64,000 nt of DNA from Paragorgia papillata (taxonomy: Eukaryota > Cnidaria > Anthozoa > Scleralcyonacea > Coralliidae), in assembly GCA_035771165.1 (NCBI GenBank), contig JAWNZC010000234.1:978501-1042500 (forward strand), in the 5' to 3' direction. Of this stretch, positions 1-10,083 are shown piece after piece. The notes under the pieces were generated by a model, which saw nothing but the letters and a program-made list of their open reading frames with translations, was not told where the DNA came from and searched no databases. The position numbers and the translations under genes are program-made. Every line of letters begins with the position of its first letter. The first letter of the stretch is position 1.

Positions 1-397
1 GCCGTTGGTCTTCTAAAAGAATCGGCTTAAAGGAAACATAATCAGCTACATGTATATATATATATATATAGTATATATTCTAATTCTACATGCAATTTCA
101 GGCATGGACGCATGGTTTCTTTTCCATTGTAAATGTCGAAAGAAAACGTTTTATAAATAACATAAACAAGACGAACTTTACCTCTTCGTCTGGTTTAAAT
201 GCTGTTTAGTGTTTAAAAGCCGATCCCCATTACCGAGTGCATAACTCGCGCATTTACGAGAACATAGTCTTGTTCCCGGTTTGTATTTGTAGGGTTAAAC
301 TTTTTCGCCTGTTCGCTGTTGAATCGGAAGAGATACTACCAACTCTTCACAGATAACCATACGCTATATATTTGCTCGTGCGCTTTTAGATCAACTC
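1..397. other. No gene seen; short TA microsatellite
   Basis: AT-rich DNA with a (TA)n run at about 51-70. No coding signal, RNA gene or terminal repeat was recognised. Confidence 0.6.
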
Positions 398-640
398 TCT
401 GGGCTAGAGACATCTTCTGTTTCGTCTGCCGAGATTTCGCGCGCGCGGCAAAATACAACCGAATGACGATATAGTCGACACCTAATTTACATTCATGCAT
501 TCCAGAACCAGAGTTCAACAGAAATTTGAAACTGTTTGCGCTACTAAATGCTATTTAATTTGGTAATAAAATAAGTCGATACAAGTATCGCAAGAACACA
601 CGCTGTTTAGACTTAGATATACGCAACCTCATACCCAGGC
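398..640 (+). repeat. Interspersed repeat, copy 1 (uninterrupted copy)
   Basis: This segment, starting at TCTGGGCTAGAGAC, recurs at 3121-3230 and 4594-4790 with moderate divergence. Copy 1 continues without a break through GATACAAGTATCGC (579-592) into ACGCTGTTTAGACTTAGATA. In copy 3 the same point (4786) is followed by 4.48 kb of other DNA, and the homologous continuation resumes at 9268. Copy 1 therefore serves as an approximate empty site for the large element at 4787-9267. No coding capacity is seen. Confidence 0.75.
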
Positions 641-663
641 TCTTTCTCGGCGCACGCTGGAGG

Positions 664-735
664 AAGCTGGTCACGTGCCTCCCAGAATCTGGGAGATTAG
701 GGTGGGGTGAGTATAAAGGCCGGGTAAACAATCGC
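664..735 (+). promoter_or_regulatory. TATA-containing repeat segment
   Basis: The stretch has CTGGTCACGTGCCTCCC, then a short hairpin-like CCCAGAATCTGGG, then GTATAAAGGC at about 711. A related segment lies at 33360-33410 (CTGGTCACATGCCTCCC). The recurrence plus a TATA-like box suggests promoter or end sequence of a repeat family. That role is inferred only. Confidence 0.3.
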
Positions 736-837
736 TTCTAGCGCAGTGTGATTCTGGCAAATGCATAACAGAGGGCTAACTGATCTTCAATGAACGTAGC
801 AAAGCATGTAGCAGTGACTGTAGCAGTGATAACAAAC

Positions 838-1000
838 TAAAAGAAGAGATATCTCGAAATGTACTGGGATCGGCTCATATATATGATTTGATTCCGCCAT
901 TCTGTCTGCTTACTCTGCTAGCCTATATATTAAGCTATGCGAACGAGAGTCGTTACGACGAGAAATGTCATAACGTATTTCGAGATATCTCTTCTTATAT
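838..1000. repeat. Foldback segment, inverted relative to 3235-3392
   Basis: AAGAAGAGATATCTCGAAAT near 840 is the inverted copy of TTTCGAGATATCTCTTCTT near 978, so the segment can fold on itself. The sequence with GCTATGCGAACGAGAGTCG near 937 is also found reverse-complemented at 3245-3275. Sequence at 785-830 is likewise reverse-complemented at 4537-4585, next to the LINE fragment. No protein is supported. Confidence 0.6.
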
Positions 1001-1078
1001 TATATATCTCTTCTTGTTGGTAGACGTTCGTCTGAGCGTTGAACTTGACGAACGTCCACCAAAACTATGGCGTTATAT

Positions 1079-1314
1079 CCATAGAGATCATATAAATACT
1101 AGAGGGGGCACTGGCGGGAAAATTTGGTAACCACATGGCAGCCTCCATTACCTATGATATTTCAGTCAATTGGTTGGCAAATGTACTAGACCCAGTCCTT
1201 TGGCAGCCAACGTGCCTAATGTTTGCCTCCAAGATGGCGCCGTTCAATTGGTTACCCGCGGTTGACTGAAATTAAGATAGGATGCCCCCTCTAGTATTTA
1301 TATGATCTCTATGG
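1079..1314. mobile_element. MITE with 32-bp perfect terminal inverted repeats
   Basis: A 236-bp element. Its left end 1079-1110 (starting CCATAGAGATCATATAAATA) and right end 1283-1314 are perfect 32-bp inverted copies. TTATAT flanks both sides (1073-1078 and 1315-1320) as a likely 6-bp target duplication, or 8 bp if the adjoining CC is included. The interior is non-coding and is itself partly inverted (GTCAATTGGTT / TTCAATTGG). This is a non-autonomous DNA transposon; superfamily not assigned. Confidence 0.85.
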
Positions 1315-1344
1315 TTATATCCCCGCCAAAATTCAAGGTTAGTT

Positions 1345-1540
1345 TTCGATATTCAAGTTACACAATTCAACATTCTTGTTGACAATTTCACAATTCAACA
1401 TTGATGTGCACGATGCGACATTCAATGTCACTATGCGACATTCTACTTGCGTATATGCAACATTCAACTTTCACAATGCAACATTCGACCATCACAGTAC
1501 AACATTCAAGTTACAACATTCAACATTCAAACACACTGGT
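1345..1540 (+). repeat. Degenerate minisatellite around CAACATTCAA
   Basis: About nine imperfect copies of an 18-24-bp motif built on ACAATTCAACATTC or GCGACATTCA occur in direct orientation. Spacing and sequence are irregular, as in an old minisatellite. An open frame over it reads as low-complexity histidine/serine/glutamine and is not taken as a gene. Confidence 0.7.
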
Positions 1541-1611
1541 TGATGGAATTATCTGCTTGATCCAGGAAGTTATAAATTCTCTGATGCGAGGAGTGAGTCC
1601 CATATAAATAA

Positions 1612-2181
1612 CACAAACGGTACCGATGACGTCGTTTCAACAGTTTACAACCAGAATCGTGGACGACCATCATTTCAAATTACCGAAGAACAACTATCAT
1701 CTTTGCTGGAACAAGGATTTAAAGTTCCTGTCATTGCCCAGCTGTTGAGTATATCAACACGTACAGTGGAAAGGAGAATGGCCAGGTACGGCCTTTCAGT
1801 CTCAGGTAAAGAATAAGAAAATTACTAGAAGTCCATTATTTCAGAATGTTCTAATTTTTTTAAAAACACCCAAAATTTGAATTTTTTTTATTATTGTTTT
1901 CTGATTATTGTTTTCTTATTTATATTAAAAGGTACATATAGTAATATTGTTGATGAAGAGCTGGGTAGCATTGTCAGGGATTGCCAAAGTCGCCACCCTG
2001 GAGTAGGATAGAGAATGTTAATGGGGTATATACGCAGTAGGGGATTGCGAGTTCAATGGTCAAGAGTTCGTCAATCACTTCTAAGAACTGATCCTACTGG
2101 AGTCCATCAGAGATGGAGAAATTCTATCCGTCGCCGCAAGTACTGTGTCAGAGGACCGCTGGCTCTTTGGCATATAAGCTA
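1612..2181 (+). pseudogene. Integrase/transposase-like gene relic, two exons
   Basis: Two coding blocks remain. Block 1 (about 1636-1806) has a GRPSF motif, a predicted helix-turn-helix (VPVIAQLLSISTRTVERRM) and RYGLSVS, and ends at a GTAAAG donor. Block 2 (about 1932-2181) has DEELGSIVRDCQSRHPGVG, then RSRGLRVQWSRVRQSL and LALWHI. This order matches the N-terminal DNA-binding part of the integrase-core (DDE) proteins common in cnidarian and vertebrate genomes, where LALWHIDGNHK opens the catalytic core. Block 2 has an in-frame TAG after GVG, and the frame stops just after LALWHI, so the catalytic core is missing. It is a dead fragment of a domesticated integrase-like family or of a DNA transposon; the family comparison is from memory. 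Confidence 0.65.
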
Positions 2182-3110
2182 ATAAGGTACAAAAATGTGA
2201 AAAATTTTAGTCCAAGAAATGTATTATTAAATTTAGCATCAAAACAGTAAAACTAGAGAAACTTCATCTGTTTTTGTCCTTTTAATATGTTTAAAAAGGC
2301 GGTGTGAGTATGAGCATTGTAAATATTTTAGCTTGACTGACGCTTCTGATGTAAGAATACTCTTAGAATACTCGATATAATGATGGTATTAAAACATTTA
2401 TTTCGGTGGGGGGTGGGGGGTGGGGGTGGGGGGGGGGCTCTAACGTTTGACCCACGGCCCATCACGGCTCTCGACGCCCTGACTGTTTTGAAATAGCTCG
2501 TCATATTTTACGTACTAGGTCTAGCGCAATCGACGTGTGCAGTTGTAAACATTGTAAGCCTTTGCAAGCATATTTATGATGAAGACAATTGTCAGCCGCA
2601 TTACTGATCAACTATAACTCGGTCACTTGCAAAATATCCCAACACCGTTCCAGATCAAGATTCGAAAACACTTCATCCATAGGAAAAGCTTCAAACAAGG
2701 AGCAAGCCGTTACTAGGCAAACAGTACGTATATATACGTATATCTTATTTGATATATATACTGGATGTCAACACGGCATTTTTTCGCGTCTGTAATAAAT
2801 TCGTCTATTCTGTCTTCATGGACAAGCCTTGTCAGCAACATTACTGATCTCATGAATTCACCAATACCGTAAGAAAACATTAAACACCTCAATGCAACTC
2901 GATCAAAGGCAAAGCTGTCGAAAAGAAAGAACTCGAAAAAATCGAGCATGCCTTACAGTTTCGCAAGGCCTGACGGCAATAATGTTTAAACTTACAGTTT
3001 CGCAAGGCCTGATGCAATAATGCAATTTTGTTGAACCCCCCCCCCCCCAAAAAAAAAAAACACAACAAAAAAAGAAACCAATACTCGGCCTACCACAGGT
3101 AGCCAGAGTA
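2182..3110. other. No gene; homopolymer runs and a short tandem duplication
   Basis: Contains a G-rich run at about 2407-2437. A roughly 40-bp tandem duplication containing TTACAGTTTCGCAAGGCCTG lies at about 2952-3020, followed by a C run and then an A run at about 3038-3062. No coding exon was recognised. Confidence 0.6.
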
Positions 3111-3120
3111 ATTTGTTAGC

Positions 3121-3392
3121 CTCTGGGCTAGAGACTCTCTTTCGTATGCCGAGATTTCAATGCAACCGAACGGCGATAGTCGACACCTAATTTACATTGC
3201 AGACCCAGAGTTCAACAGAAATTTAAAATACGTTATAGCATTTCTCGTCGTAACGACTCTCGTTCGCATAGCTTAATGTATAGGCTAGCAGAGTAAGCAG
3301 AAACAATGGCGCGATCAAATCATGGCGATCTAGAATACGCATTTCCTATACGTGAGCCGCTCGCCGGACATGTATTTCGAGATATCTCTTCT
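3121..3392. repeat. Interspersed repeat, copy 2, with inverted 900-bp-region homology
   Basis: 3121-3230 is a diverged copy of the TCTGGGCTAGAGAC repeat. 3230-3392 is the reverse complement of sequence at 895-998, ending at GAGATATCTCTTCTT. The LINE fragment with its (AAT)n tail is inserted directly after this point: the homologous sequence resumes at about 4537. Confidence 0.65.
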
Positions 3393-3395
3393 TTT

Positions 3396-3396
3396 A

Positions 3397-3494
<98 letters not shown>
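3396..3494. repeat. (AAT)n microsatellite, 3' tail of the minus-strand LINE
   Basis: About 33 near-perfect AAT units directly follow the 3' side of the minus-strand reverse transcriptase relic. On that strand the tail reads (ATT)n, as in L2/CR1-like LINEs that end in short tandem repeats rather than poly(A). Long asparagine or isoleucine frames here are artefacts of the repeat. Confidence 0.9.
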
Positions 3495-3495
<1 letters not shown>

Positions 3496-3564
3496 TCTTT
3501 ATTCATCAGATAAAAATACATATCAGATGTTACAATAAACTATTTTGAAACCTAAACAGCTAAA

Positions 3565-4536
3565 TTATACCTGAGCAGCTAAAGTATACCTAAATATTAG
3601 TCTATTAAATAGGCTATTTTTAAAATGTTCTGTATTTATTTTTGGCCTTACGCTCGATCTATTTCTAAGTCGTGAAGATGATTCCTTATACGTTGGTAGG
3701 AGAGTATACAACGGATGGTTTCTGTCTTTGATTTTGTTAAAAAGACGGCGATCACATTTCTCTAGAAGCTCTAAAATATTAAAACATACTGAAGTATAGT
3801 GCCTCTTATGGCATCTATTTAAGAAGTCTTGTACAACTGTGAGATCAGAAACACTAGCTGCATAAACTGGAAGTCCATACAATATCTTTGGGAGCACTAT
3901 AATTTTGAATAAGTGATCTACTTCGTCTTGTGTGTACCCTTCTTTGCGCAAGCTTCGAATTATAAAGAGACATTTGTTTGCATCAAATAGCTTGGTCTTA
4001 ATGTGCTCACTAAACTTACAGTCTCCTTGATGCGTAACTCCTAAAATTGAAAAACTGCTATACTGCTTAATATTATGTAACATAGAATACTCAGTTACAT
4101 TCCCTTTCTTTCGCAAGACCAATTCTTTACATTTACCAGTGTTACAAGGCATCCTATTTATCTTCGCCTATTCCATAAACATTGACAAAGCTATGTCTGA
4201 TTTATCTGACAGACCTTTTGAAATGATTGCTAGAATTGTGGAGTCATCCGCGTATTTAGTTAATGATGTTTCTTCCTCGTCTTCTAAATCCAAGTCATTT
4301 AAGAATACGTTAAAAAGGTACGGACCACTGACACTGCCCTGCGTAGTTCCTTTATTGACTTCCTTCCACTCACTCGTAATACCATCATATATCACTCGCT
4401 GCTTCTATTTGCAAGAAAACTTACATACCAATTTACAATACAGGCGTTGAGAGGACTGTCTTTCAATTTTTTCACCAAGAGGTCATGTTTCACATTATCA
4501 AATGCTTTTGAGAAATCCATAGAAATCCATATTTGT
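3565..4536 (-). pseudogene. 5'-truncated non-LTR retrotransposon, reverse transcriptase C-terminal half
   Basis: Read on the minus strand, [15 protein letters not shown] (RT motif A) lies near 4520, TTQGSVSGPYLFNVFLNDL (motif B) near 4350, and KYADDSTIL (motif C, catalytic ADD) near 4250. A thumb/C-terminal region follows, with VLPKILYGLPVYA and ending RLIFRYTLAAQV. At least one frameshift and a stop (after ANRSSE) separate the motif A and motif B blocks. Endonuclease and ORF1 are absent. The 5' edge abuts TTGTTATCACTGC, which is host-repeat sequence found intact (inverted) at 810-830. This shows a 5'-truncated insertion. The family looks CR1/L2-like; exact clade not determined. Confidence 0.85.
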
Positions 4537-4589
4537 TATCACTGCTACAGTCACTGCTACATGCTTTGTTACGTTCACTGAAGATTAGT

Positions 4590-4786
4590 TAGCCTCTGGG
4601 CTAGAGACCTCTTCTCTTTCGTATGCCGAGATTTGGCGCGCGCGCACGGCAAAGTACAACGGAACGACGATACAGTGGACACCTAAATTTATATTCATAC
4701 ATTGCAGAGCCAGAGTTCAACATAAATTTAAAACTGTTTGCGCTACTAAATGCTATTGAATTTGGTAGTAAAATAAGTCGATACAA
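4590..4786 (+). repeat. Interspersed repeat, copy 3 (left flank of large insertion)
   Basis: Close relative of 398-586, ending at GTCGATACAA. Homology to copy 1 stops at 4786 and resumes at 9268 (ATCGCGAGACACAGGCTGCT). Confidence 0.75.
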
Positions 4787-4789
4787 CAC

Positions 4790-5412
4790 TCTTAAAACAA
4801 GGTGTGTTAAATAACACACTAAGGTGTGTTATCTAACACATCGTATGTGTTAGGGTAACACACTAGGTGTGTTGTGATAGCTAACTATCTAACCTTAACA
4901 CACCTTGGTGTGTTAAGTAACACACCAAGGTGTGTTAGATAACACACCATGTGTGCAATATAACACACAGGGTGTGTACTGTAACACACCTTGAAATAAC
5001 ACACCTTTTATAATAATTTTGAGTTACACACCTTTTCACACAGGGTGTGTTAATTTAACACACTTTTGTAAGAAAACACACCTTTTCCTAATAACACACC
5101 TTTTCCTAATAACACACTATTTTTAAATAACACACCTTTTTCACATAACACACCTTTTCATAACACACCTTTTCGTAACACACCTTTTCCAAATAACACA
5201 CCTTTTCCCAATAACACACCTTTTTCAAATATACACCTTCTAATAACACACCTTTTTATAACACACCTTTCAAAATAACACACCTTTTTATAACACACCT
5301 TTCAAAATAACACACCTTTTTATAACACACCTTTCAAAATAACACACCTTTCACAAATGGCGCAAACTAAAGCATTTTCCTACAACTTACAGTAACACAC
5401 CTTTGAAATAAA
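4790..5412 (+). repeat. Left subterminal AACACACCTT array
   Basis: More than 30 copies of AACACACC, mostly in the form AACACACCTTTT with 3-10-bp A/T-rich spacers, fill about 620 bp. The first 200 bp also contain the inverted form AAGGTGTGTTA. Such clustered subterminal motifs are typical transposase-binding arrays in some DNA transposons. That role is inferred. Confidence 0.85.
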
Positions 5413-5675
5413 ACACAAATTTGAATATAACATGCCTTTCTGTAAATAAACACTCTTTCCTAATAATTTGTAAGACATTAAACGTCTCTAAGACTTGTTA
5501 CGCTGCTATTTCAGTGCTACTTAGTCGCTTAAACTTCGATCGGAATTGGAAGAGCCATTTTTGGCGCAAATTGCCGCATTTTTTGTCGATCACTGTTGTC
5601 GTGCGAAGGTTGGACTTCAGACTCTTCAGTAACATGAACCATTAACTATGCATGAACTGATGAACAACACTTCAG

Positions 5676-6056
5676 TCTTCAGAACTAATCGATTTCTTGA
5701 AGATCAAGCAGGTTCCACAAGACGTTTGCAATACGTTAAAAGGCACGTAAGAGTAGCTTTACTTCAAGATTTTTGATTTGTTGCTCAGTTGCCTCGTATT
5801 ATATAAATCTTATGAGTCTTAATATTTTCTTTTATACAGATACAGATACAGTAACTGTATTGACGGGACAACACTTGTCTGTTTATTCGGTGATCAAACC
5901 GAGTTTTTAACAGTCTTCCCAAAGTCTGACTACCGTTTGCTGCTGACACGTGCATTCAACAGTATTGTGATTAAAACCTCTGTGCCTGAAGGAGACGCCA
6001 GCGTGCTTAAAGCTTCGCCGAGTCCTGCCGAAGAAAGAGACGAAGTGATCGGCGCG
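5676..6056 (+). CDS. SAM-like domain fragment in the large element, two putative exons
   Basis: Two open blocks join in frame across a 93-bp intron. The first block (about 5676-5746) reads ELIDFLKIKQVPQDVCNTLK and ends phase 2 at a GTAAGA donor. The second (5840-6056) follows a TTTTATACAG acceptor and reads YRYSNCIDGTTLVCLFGDQ, then FPKSDYRLLLTRAF, to ...EVIGA at a GTAAGT donor (phase 0). The pattern FL(x)7VC(x)nIDGTTL(x)nGxRxxLL resembles a sterile alpha motif (SAM) fold. The start of block 1 is uncertain because an in-frame stop lies at 5655-5657, so an upstream exon or acceptor is needed. It lies inside the TIR element and probably belongs to it. Loss of the usual L/ED pair in the helix 3 region suggests divergence. 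Function unknown; it may be a relic. Confidence 0.45.
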
Positions 6057-6419
6057 GTAAGTTGCCAGTTTTGTTACCTCGTGTTTTAATATGACTGTTC
6101 ACAGTTGCCGTGTATCTTAGTGCTGCGTTTGGATAATATCCCTGTACGTTTAGCGTTAAAGAAGTCCTACACGCTCATAAGAACTCGGAGCTAGATCGCG
6201 AATAATATTTTTAACGCATTTTGGAAAGTCTCCATTGTTTAAATTACGCGCTGCGCTCGCCTTGCCAAACAATCATGAAATCGAGGCTTGACTGCTCGCC
6301 CTGAGCTTTATCTGCCACCTTTTTTTGCCGGCTAGTGAGGAATAGTGGTAAGTTATTATACGAGTTAGTAGTTATTATATTAGTTAATAGTAGAACGTAC
6401 AAGTTTATTAATATATTTT

Positions 6420-8220
6420 ACCCGACCTGGGTAAAATCTTTCAAAATTATTCACTTACTAGCGAGCAAATATGATAACATATTTCTGCATATTCAATGTT
6501 TAAAAGGCGAGATAGCACATCTCTTAGCCGCCCTGGACAAATGGCACATTCCATACAGGTAGCAGCATTATGCAGTGATTTGTTTCAATTTTAACCATGT
6601 GTTATTGTAAGAGTGATCAGAAATTTAAGAATTTTAAATGTGGGTAAAATCTGTCAAATTCACTTGGTGAGCAAATAAGATAACATATTCCTGCATAATC
6701 AATGTTAAGGCGAGATGGCACATCTCTTAGCCGCCCTGGACAAATGGCACATTTGATACAGGTAGCAGAATTATGCAGTGATTTGTTTCTATTTTAACCA
6801 TGTGTTATTGTAAGAGTGATCAGAAATTTAAGAATACACCTGGATGTACGTGTACATGAAAACTACCAATTCCAGGCAATCCAGGGTAAAATCTGTCAAA
6901 TTCACTTGGTGAGCAAATAAGATAACACATTTCTACATAATCAATGTTAAGGCAAGATGGCACATCTCTTAGCCGCCCTGGACAAATGGCACATTTGATA
7001 CAGGTAGCAGCATTATGCAGTGATTTGTTTCAATTTTAACCATGTGTTATTGTAAGAGTGATCAGAAATTTAAGAATTTTAAATGTGCGTACACCTACCG
7101 TAATTCAAGACAATCCAAACCTGGATAAAATCTGTCAAATTCACTTGGTGAGCAAATAAGATAACGTATTCCTGCATAATCAATGTTAAGGCGAGATGGC
7201 ACATCTCTTAGCCGCCCTGGACAAATGGCACATTTAATACAGGTAGCAGAATTATGCAGTGATTTGTTTCTATTTTAATCATGTGTAATTGTAAGAGTGA
7301 TCAGAAATTTAAGAATACACCTGGATGTACATGTACATGTAAACTACCAATTCCAGACAATCCAGGGTAAAATCTGTCAAATTCACTTGGTGAGCAAATA
7401 AGATAACATATTTCTGCATAATCAATGTTAAGGTGAGATGACCCATCTCTTAGCCGCCCTGGACAAATGGCACATTTGATACAGGTAGCAGCATTATGCA
7501 GTGATTTGTTTCTGTTTTAACCATGTGTAATTGTAAGAGTGATCAGAAATTTAAGAATACACCTGGATGTGCGTGTACATGCATGTAAACTACCCAATTC
7601 CAGACAATCCAGGGTAAAATCTGTCAAATTCACTTGGTGAGCAAATAAGATAACATATTTCTGCATAATCAATGTTAAGGTGAGATGGCCCATCTCTTAG
7701 CCGCCCTGGACAAATGACACATTTGATACAGGTAGCAGCATTATGCAGTGATTTGTTTCTATTTTAACCATGTGTTATTGTAAGAGTGATCAGAAAATCC
7801 AGAAATTTAAGAATTTAAAATGTGCGTACACCTAATTCCAGACAATCCAGACCTGGGTAAAATCTGTCAAATTCACTTGGTGAACAAATAAGATAACATA
7901 TTTCTGCATAATCAATGTTAAGGCGAGATGGCCCATCTCTTAGCCGCCCTGGACAAATGACACATTTGATACAGGTAGCAGCATTATGCAGTGATTTGTT
8001 TCTATTTTAACCATGTGTTATTGTAAGAGTGATCAGAAAATCCAGAAATTTAAGAATTTAAAATGTGCGTTCACCTAATTCCAGACAATCCAGACCTGGG
8101 TAAAATCTGTCAAATTCACTTGGTGAACAAATAAGATAACATATTTCTGCATAATGAATGTTAAGGCGAGATGGCACATCTCTTAGCTACCCTGGCAAAT
8201 GGCTCATTTGATACAGGTAC
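6420..8220 (+). repeat. Tandem array of about eight 242-bp units
   Basis: Units begin with GGTAAAATCTGTCAAATTCA at about 6641, 6883, 7125, 7367, 7612, 7857 and 8099, with an older partial unit at about 6430, so the period is 242-245 bp. Each unit carries a hairpin-prone GAGATGGCACATCTC followed by TTAGCCGCCCTGGACAAATG, and ends near GTGATCAGAAATTTAAGAAT. Unit sequence is well conserved, so the array is young or homogenised. The array edges are inside the 4787-9267 element. No CRISPR-like or coding character. Confidence 0.9.
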
Positions 8221-8825
8221 TGACCGTACTGTACACCGTAACAGCATTATGCAGTGGTTTGTGTCTTTCCCAACCATGTGTTACACTTATTATTGAACCA
8301 CCTAGATGCATGCTGAGGGCTCCCCATTTAATGAGTAAAATTGTCTGGCAGTAGACAGAGTAAAATAGGAAAGCTGCTGTTTTTAGCCAGCTTAGCCAGG
8401 AATGGGTTAATATCCCCACTGCTAGAAGTAATCCTCTGAAAACATCTTCTCTTAAATTTCTAGCCTGCTGCATCAGCAATCCCTGCAAAACGGAAATGCT
8501 TTTCCAGGGAAAATGGTGGATGTCATATCAACTTACTTTGTATTTGATGTGAGCTACCCTGATATCATGTCAGGAATTCTTTTTTTCCCTGCAAGACGTT
8601 GCTTTAGAAATTAAAGACAATGTATTTAGAGGAACTAAATACTCAACTTTCATGGCTGAACTTCGAAATGATGTCCATACTATTTAAATAAAATACATGA
8701 ACTAGGAAACAAATTGCTTTTATAACGTACTTCATAGTTTTAGTATTGTATAGATATTTTTTGAAATTAATTAAATATTTTCTAATATATTTTTTCAGTT
8801 TAACTCTTTATGTATTTATTCATCA
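8221..8825. other. Element interior without recognised gene
   Basis: Holds the motif GAGTAAAATTGTCTGGCAGT at about 8333, also seen in diverged form at 21328-21350 and 22438-22460. Several open frames here are short and lack family similarity. Confidence 0.5.
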
Positions 8826-9262
8826 GATCTTAAGGTGTGTTACACTAACACATCTTAAGATGTGTTACACTAAACATCTCTTAAGGTGTGTTACACTAAC
8901 ACATCTCTTAAGGTGTGTTACACTAACACATCTCTTAAGGTGTGTTACACTAACACATCTTAAGGTGTGTTAAACTAACACATCTTAAGGTGTGTTAAAC
9001 TAACACATCTTAAGGTGTGTTACATTAACACACCAAGGTGTGTTCGTTAACACACCAAGTGTGTTCGTTAACACACCAAGATGTGTTAAATAACACACCT
9101 TTTTATAAAACACACCTTAAAGTGTGTTATATTCTGGACAAGCAAAAAACACACCTTAAGGTGTGTTATGTTAACACACCCTAGTGTGTCATATTAACAC
9201 ATCTTAAGGTGTGTTATATTCTGGACAAGAAAAGTGTGTTGTTTTAACACACCTTGTTTTAA
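8826..9262 (-). repeat. Right subterminal AAGGTGTGTTA array
   Basis: About 15 units of CTTAAGGTGTGTTA(C/A)AC TAACACAT with a period near 27-29 bp, then more widely spaced inverted pairs. The orientation is opposite to the left array, so the two form imperfect long inverted ends of the 4.48-kb element. Each unit is itself near-palindromic (AAGGTGTGTTA ... TAACACACCTT). Confidence 0.85.
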
Positions 9263-9267
9263 GAGTG

Positions 9268-9857
9268 AATCGCGAGACACAGGCTGCTTATAGACTATAG
9301 ATATACTGTACGTGGATAAAGTTACAAGTCAGAGATATTTGGTCATTGTTATTGGAAGATACTATAGCCTAATAACAATGTAGAATTTTCACCCAAAAAA
9401 TTGAGATGAAAAATGAGACTAAAAAAAATGGTCCAAAAAAAATAGTCCAAAAAATAGTCAAGTCCATGTTTTACCCAATGCCATATTATTGTAGATAAAT
9501 AGAGTACTAAATGCCTAACTGATACCTTTAGTCACGATAACATGTTTACAGAAGTCGACAGATATATATGGGGGTGCTTTTGTTAAACTTAATTTGCTCA
9601 GTAAAAGAATGACATGGCCACGGCCGCAAAAGTATACACCAATTACTGCGGGCCCCTTTACTGAACTATAAAGACTAACGTAAATAAGCTTAACGTTTGT
9701 TACAAACATGTAGATTTTCACGATTGGGGGCCTTCTATATCATAATTTATATCCAAAGCAGTAAAGTACTTAGTAGTAACTAAAAAGCAGATTTTTGAAA
9801 TAATTAAGAGATGTATCTTAATTCTGAAGGAAGTATGTTCCATATTCTTGTAGATCT
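9268..9857. other. Right flank of the large element; no gene seen
   Basis: The first about 40 bp continue the interspersed repeat of copy 1/3. The rest has A-rich runs (GTCCAAAAAAAAT) and no exon-like sequence. Confidence 0.5.
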
Positions 9858-10006
9858 GGGCCGGTTGTATAAAACGGCAATTAACTTTAAATGTAGTTAG
9901 ATCATAATTCTATAGCCAATCAAGACCAGAATTTGAGTCGTTCACTACGATTTAACTACGCCAACAGGCAGTTAAACTGTCGTTAAGTGTTTGATACAAC
10001 TGGCCC
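9858..10006. mobile_element. Short MITE with GGGCCRGTTGTATMAAA ends
   Basis: The left end GGGCCGGTTGTATAAAA and the right end (reverse complement GGGCCAGTTGTATCAAA) bound 149 bp of non-coding sequence in which GTTAA/TTAAC motifs are also inverted. A second element with similar GGGCCAGTTGTACAAAGC ends lies at 43971. No clear target duplication was found. Confidence 0.6.
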
Positions 10007-10083
10007 CTGTTAAAAAAAACCCACATTATGTATGTTTTGATATGATGTAGCACAAAATAATATTCTTTTTTACCTTTTTTTAG

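Larger units (their letters stand above)
4787..9267. mobile_element. 4.48-kb element with inverted CACTCTTAAAACAAGGTGTG ends
   Basis: The left end (4787 onward, CACTCTTAAAACAAGGTGTG, then TTA) is matched exactly, inverted, at the right end (to 9267). Comparison with the uninterrupted repeat copy at 398-640 shows foreign DNA between 4786 and 9268. Both ends carry long arrays of GTGTGTTA/AACACACC motifs, in opposite orientations. The interior has a SAM-like two-exon coding fragment near 5.7-6.06 kb and eight 242-bp tandem units at 6.42-8.22 kb. No transposase was recognised. The target duplication is at most a 2-bp AA. It could be a non-autonomous DNA transposon with subterminal repeats, or an autonomous one of a superfamily not recognised here. 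Confidence 0.7.

Noticed and set aside
3306..3548. Long asparagine/isoleucine frames on both strands
   Set aside because: They are translations of the (AAT)n microsatellite and carry no independent coding signal.
5648..5746. First exon starting at the ATG at 5648
   Set aside because: That frame does not join in phase to the next open block; the overlapping frame that does join has a stop at 5655-5657 and must start later.
6420..8220. CRISPR-like repeat array
   Set aside because: Units of 242 bp without repeat/spacer alternation in a eukaryotic context; an ordinary tandem repeat.
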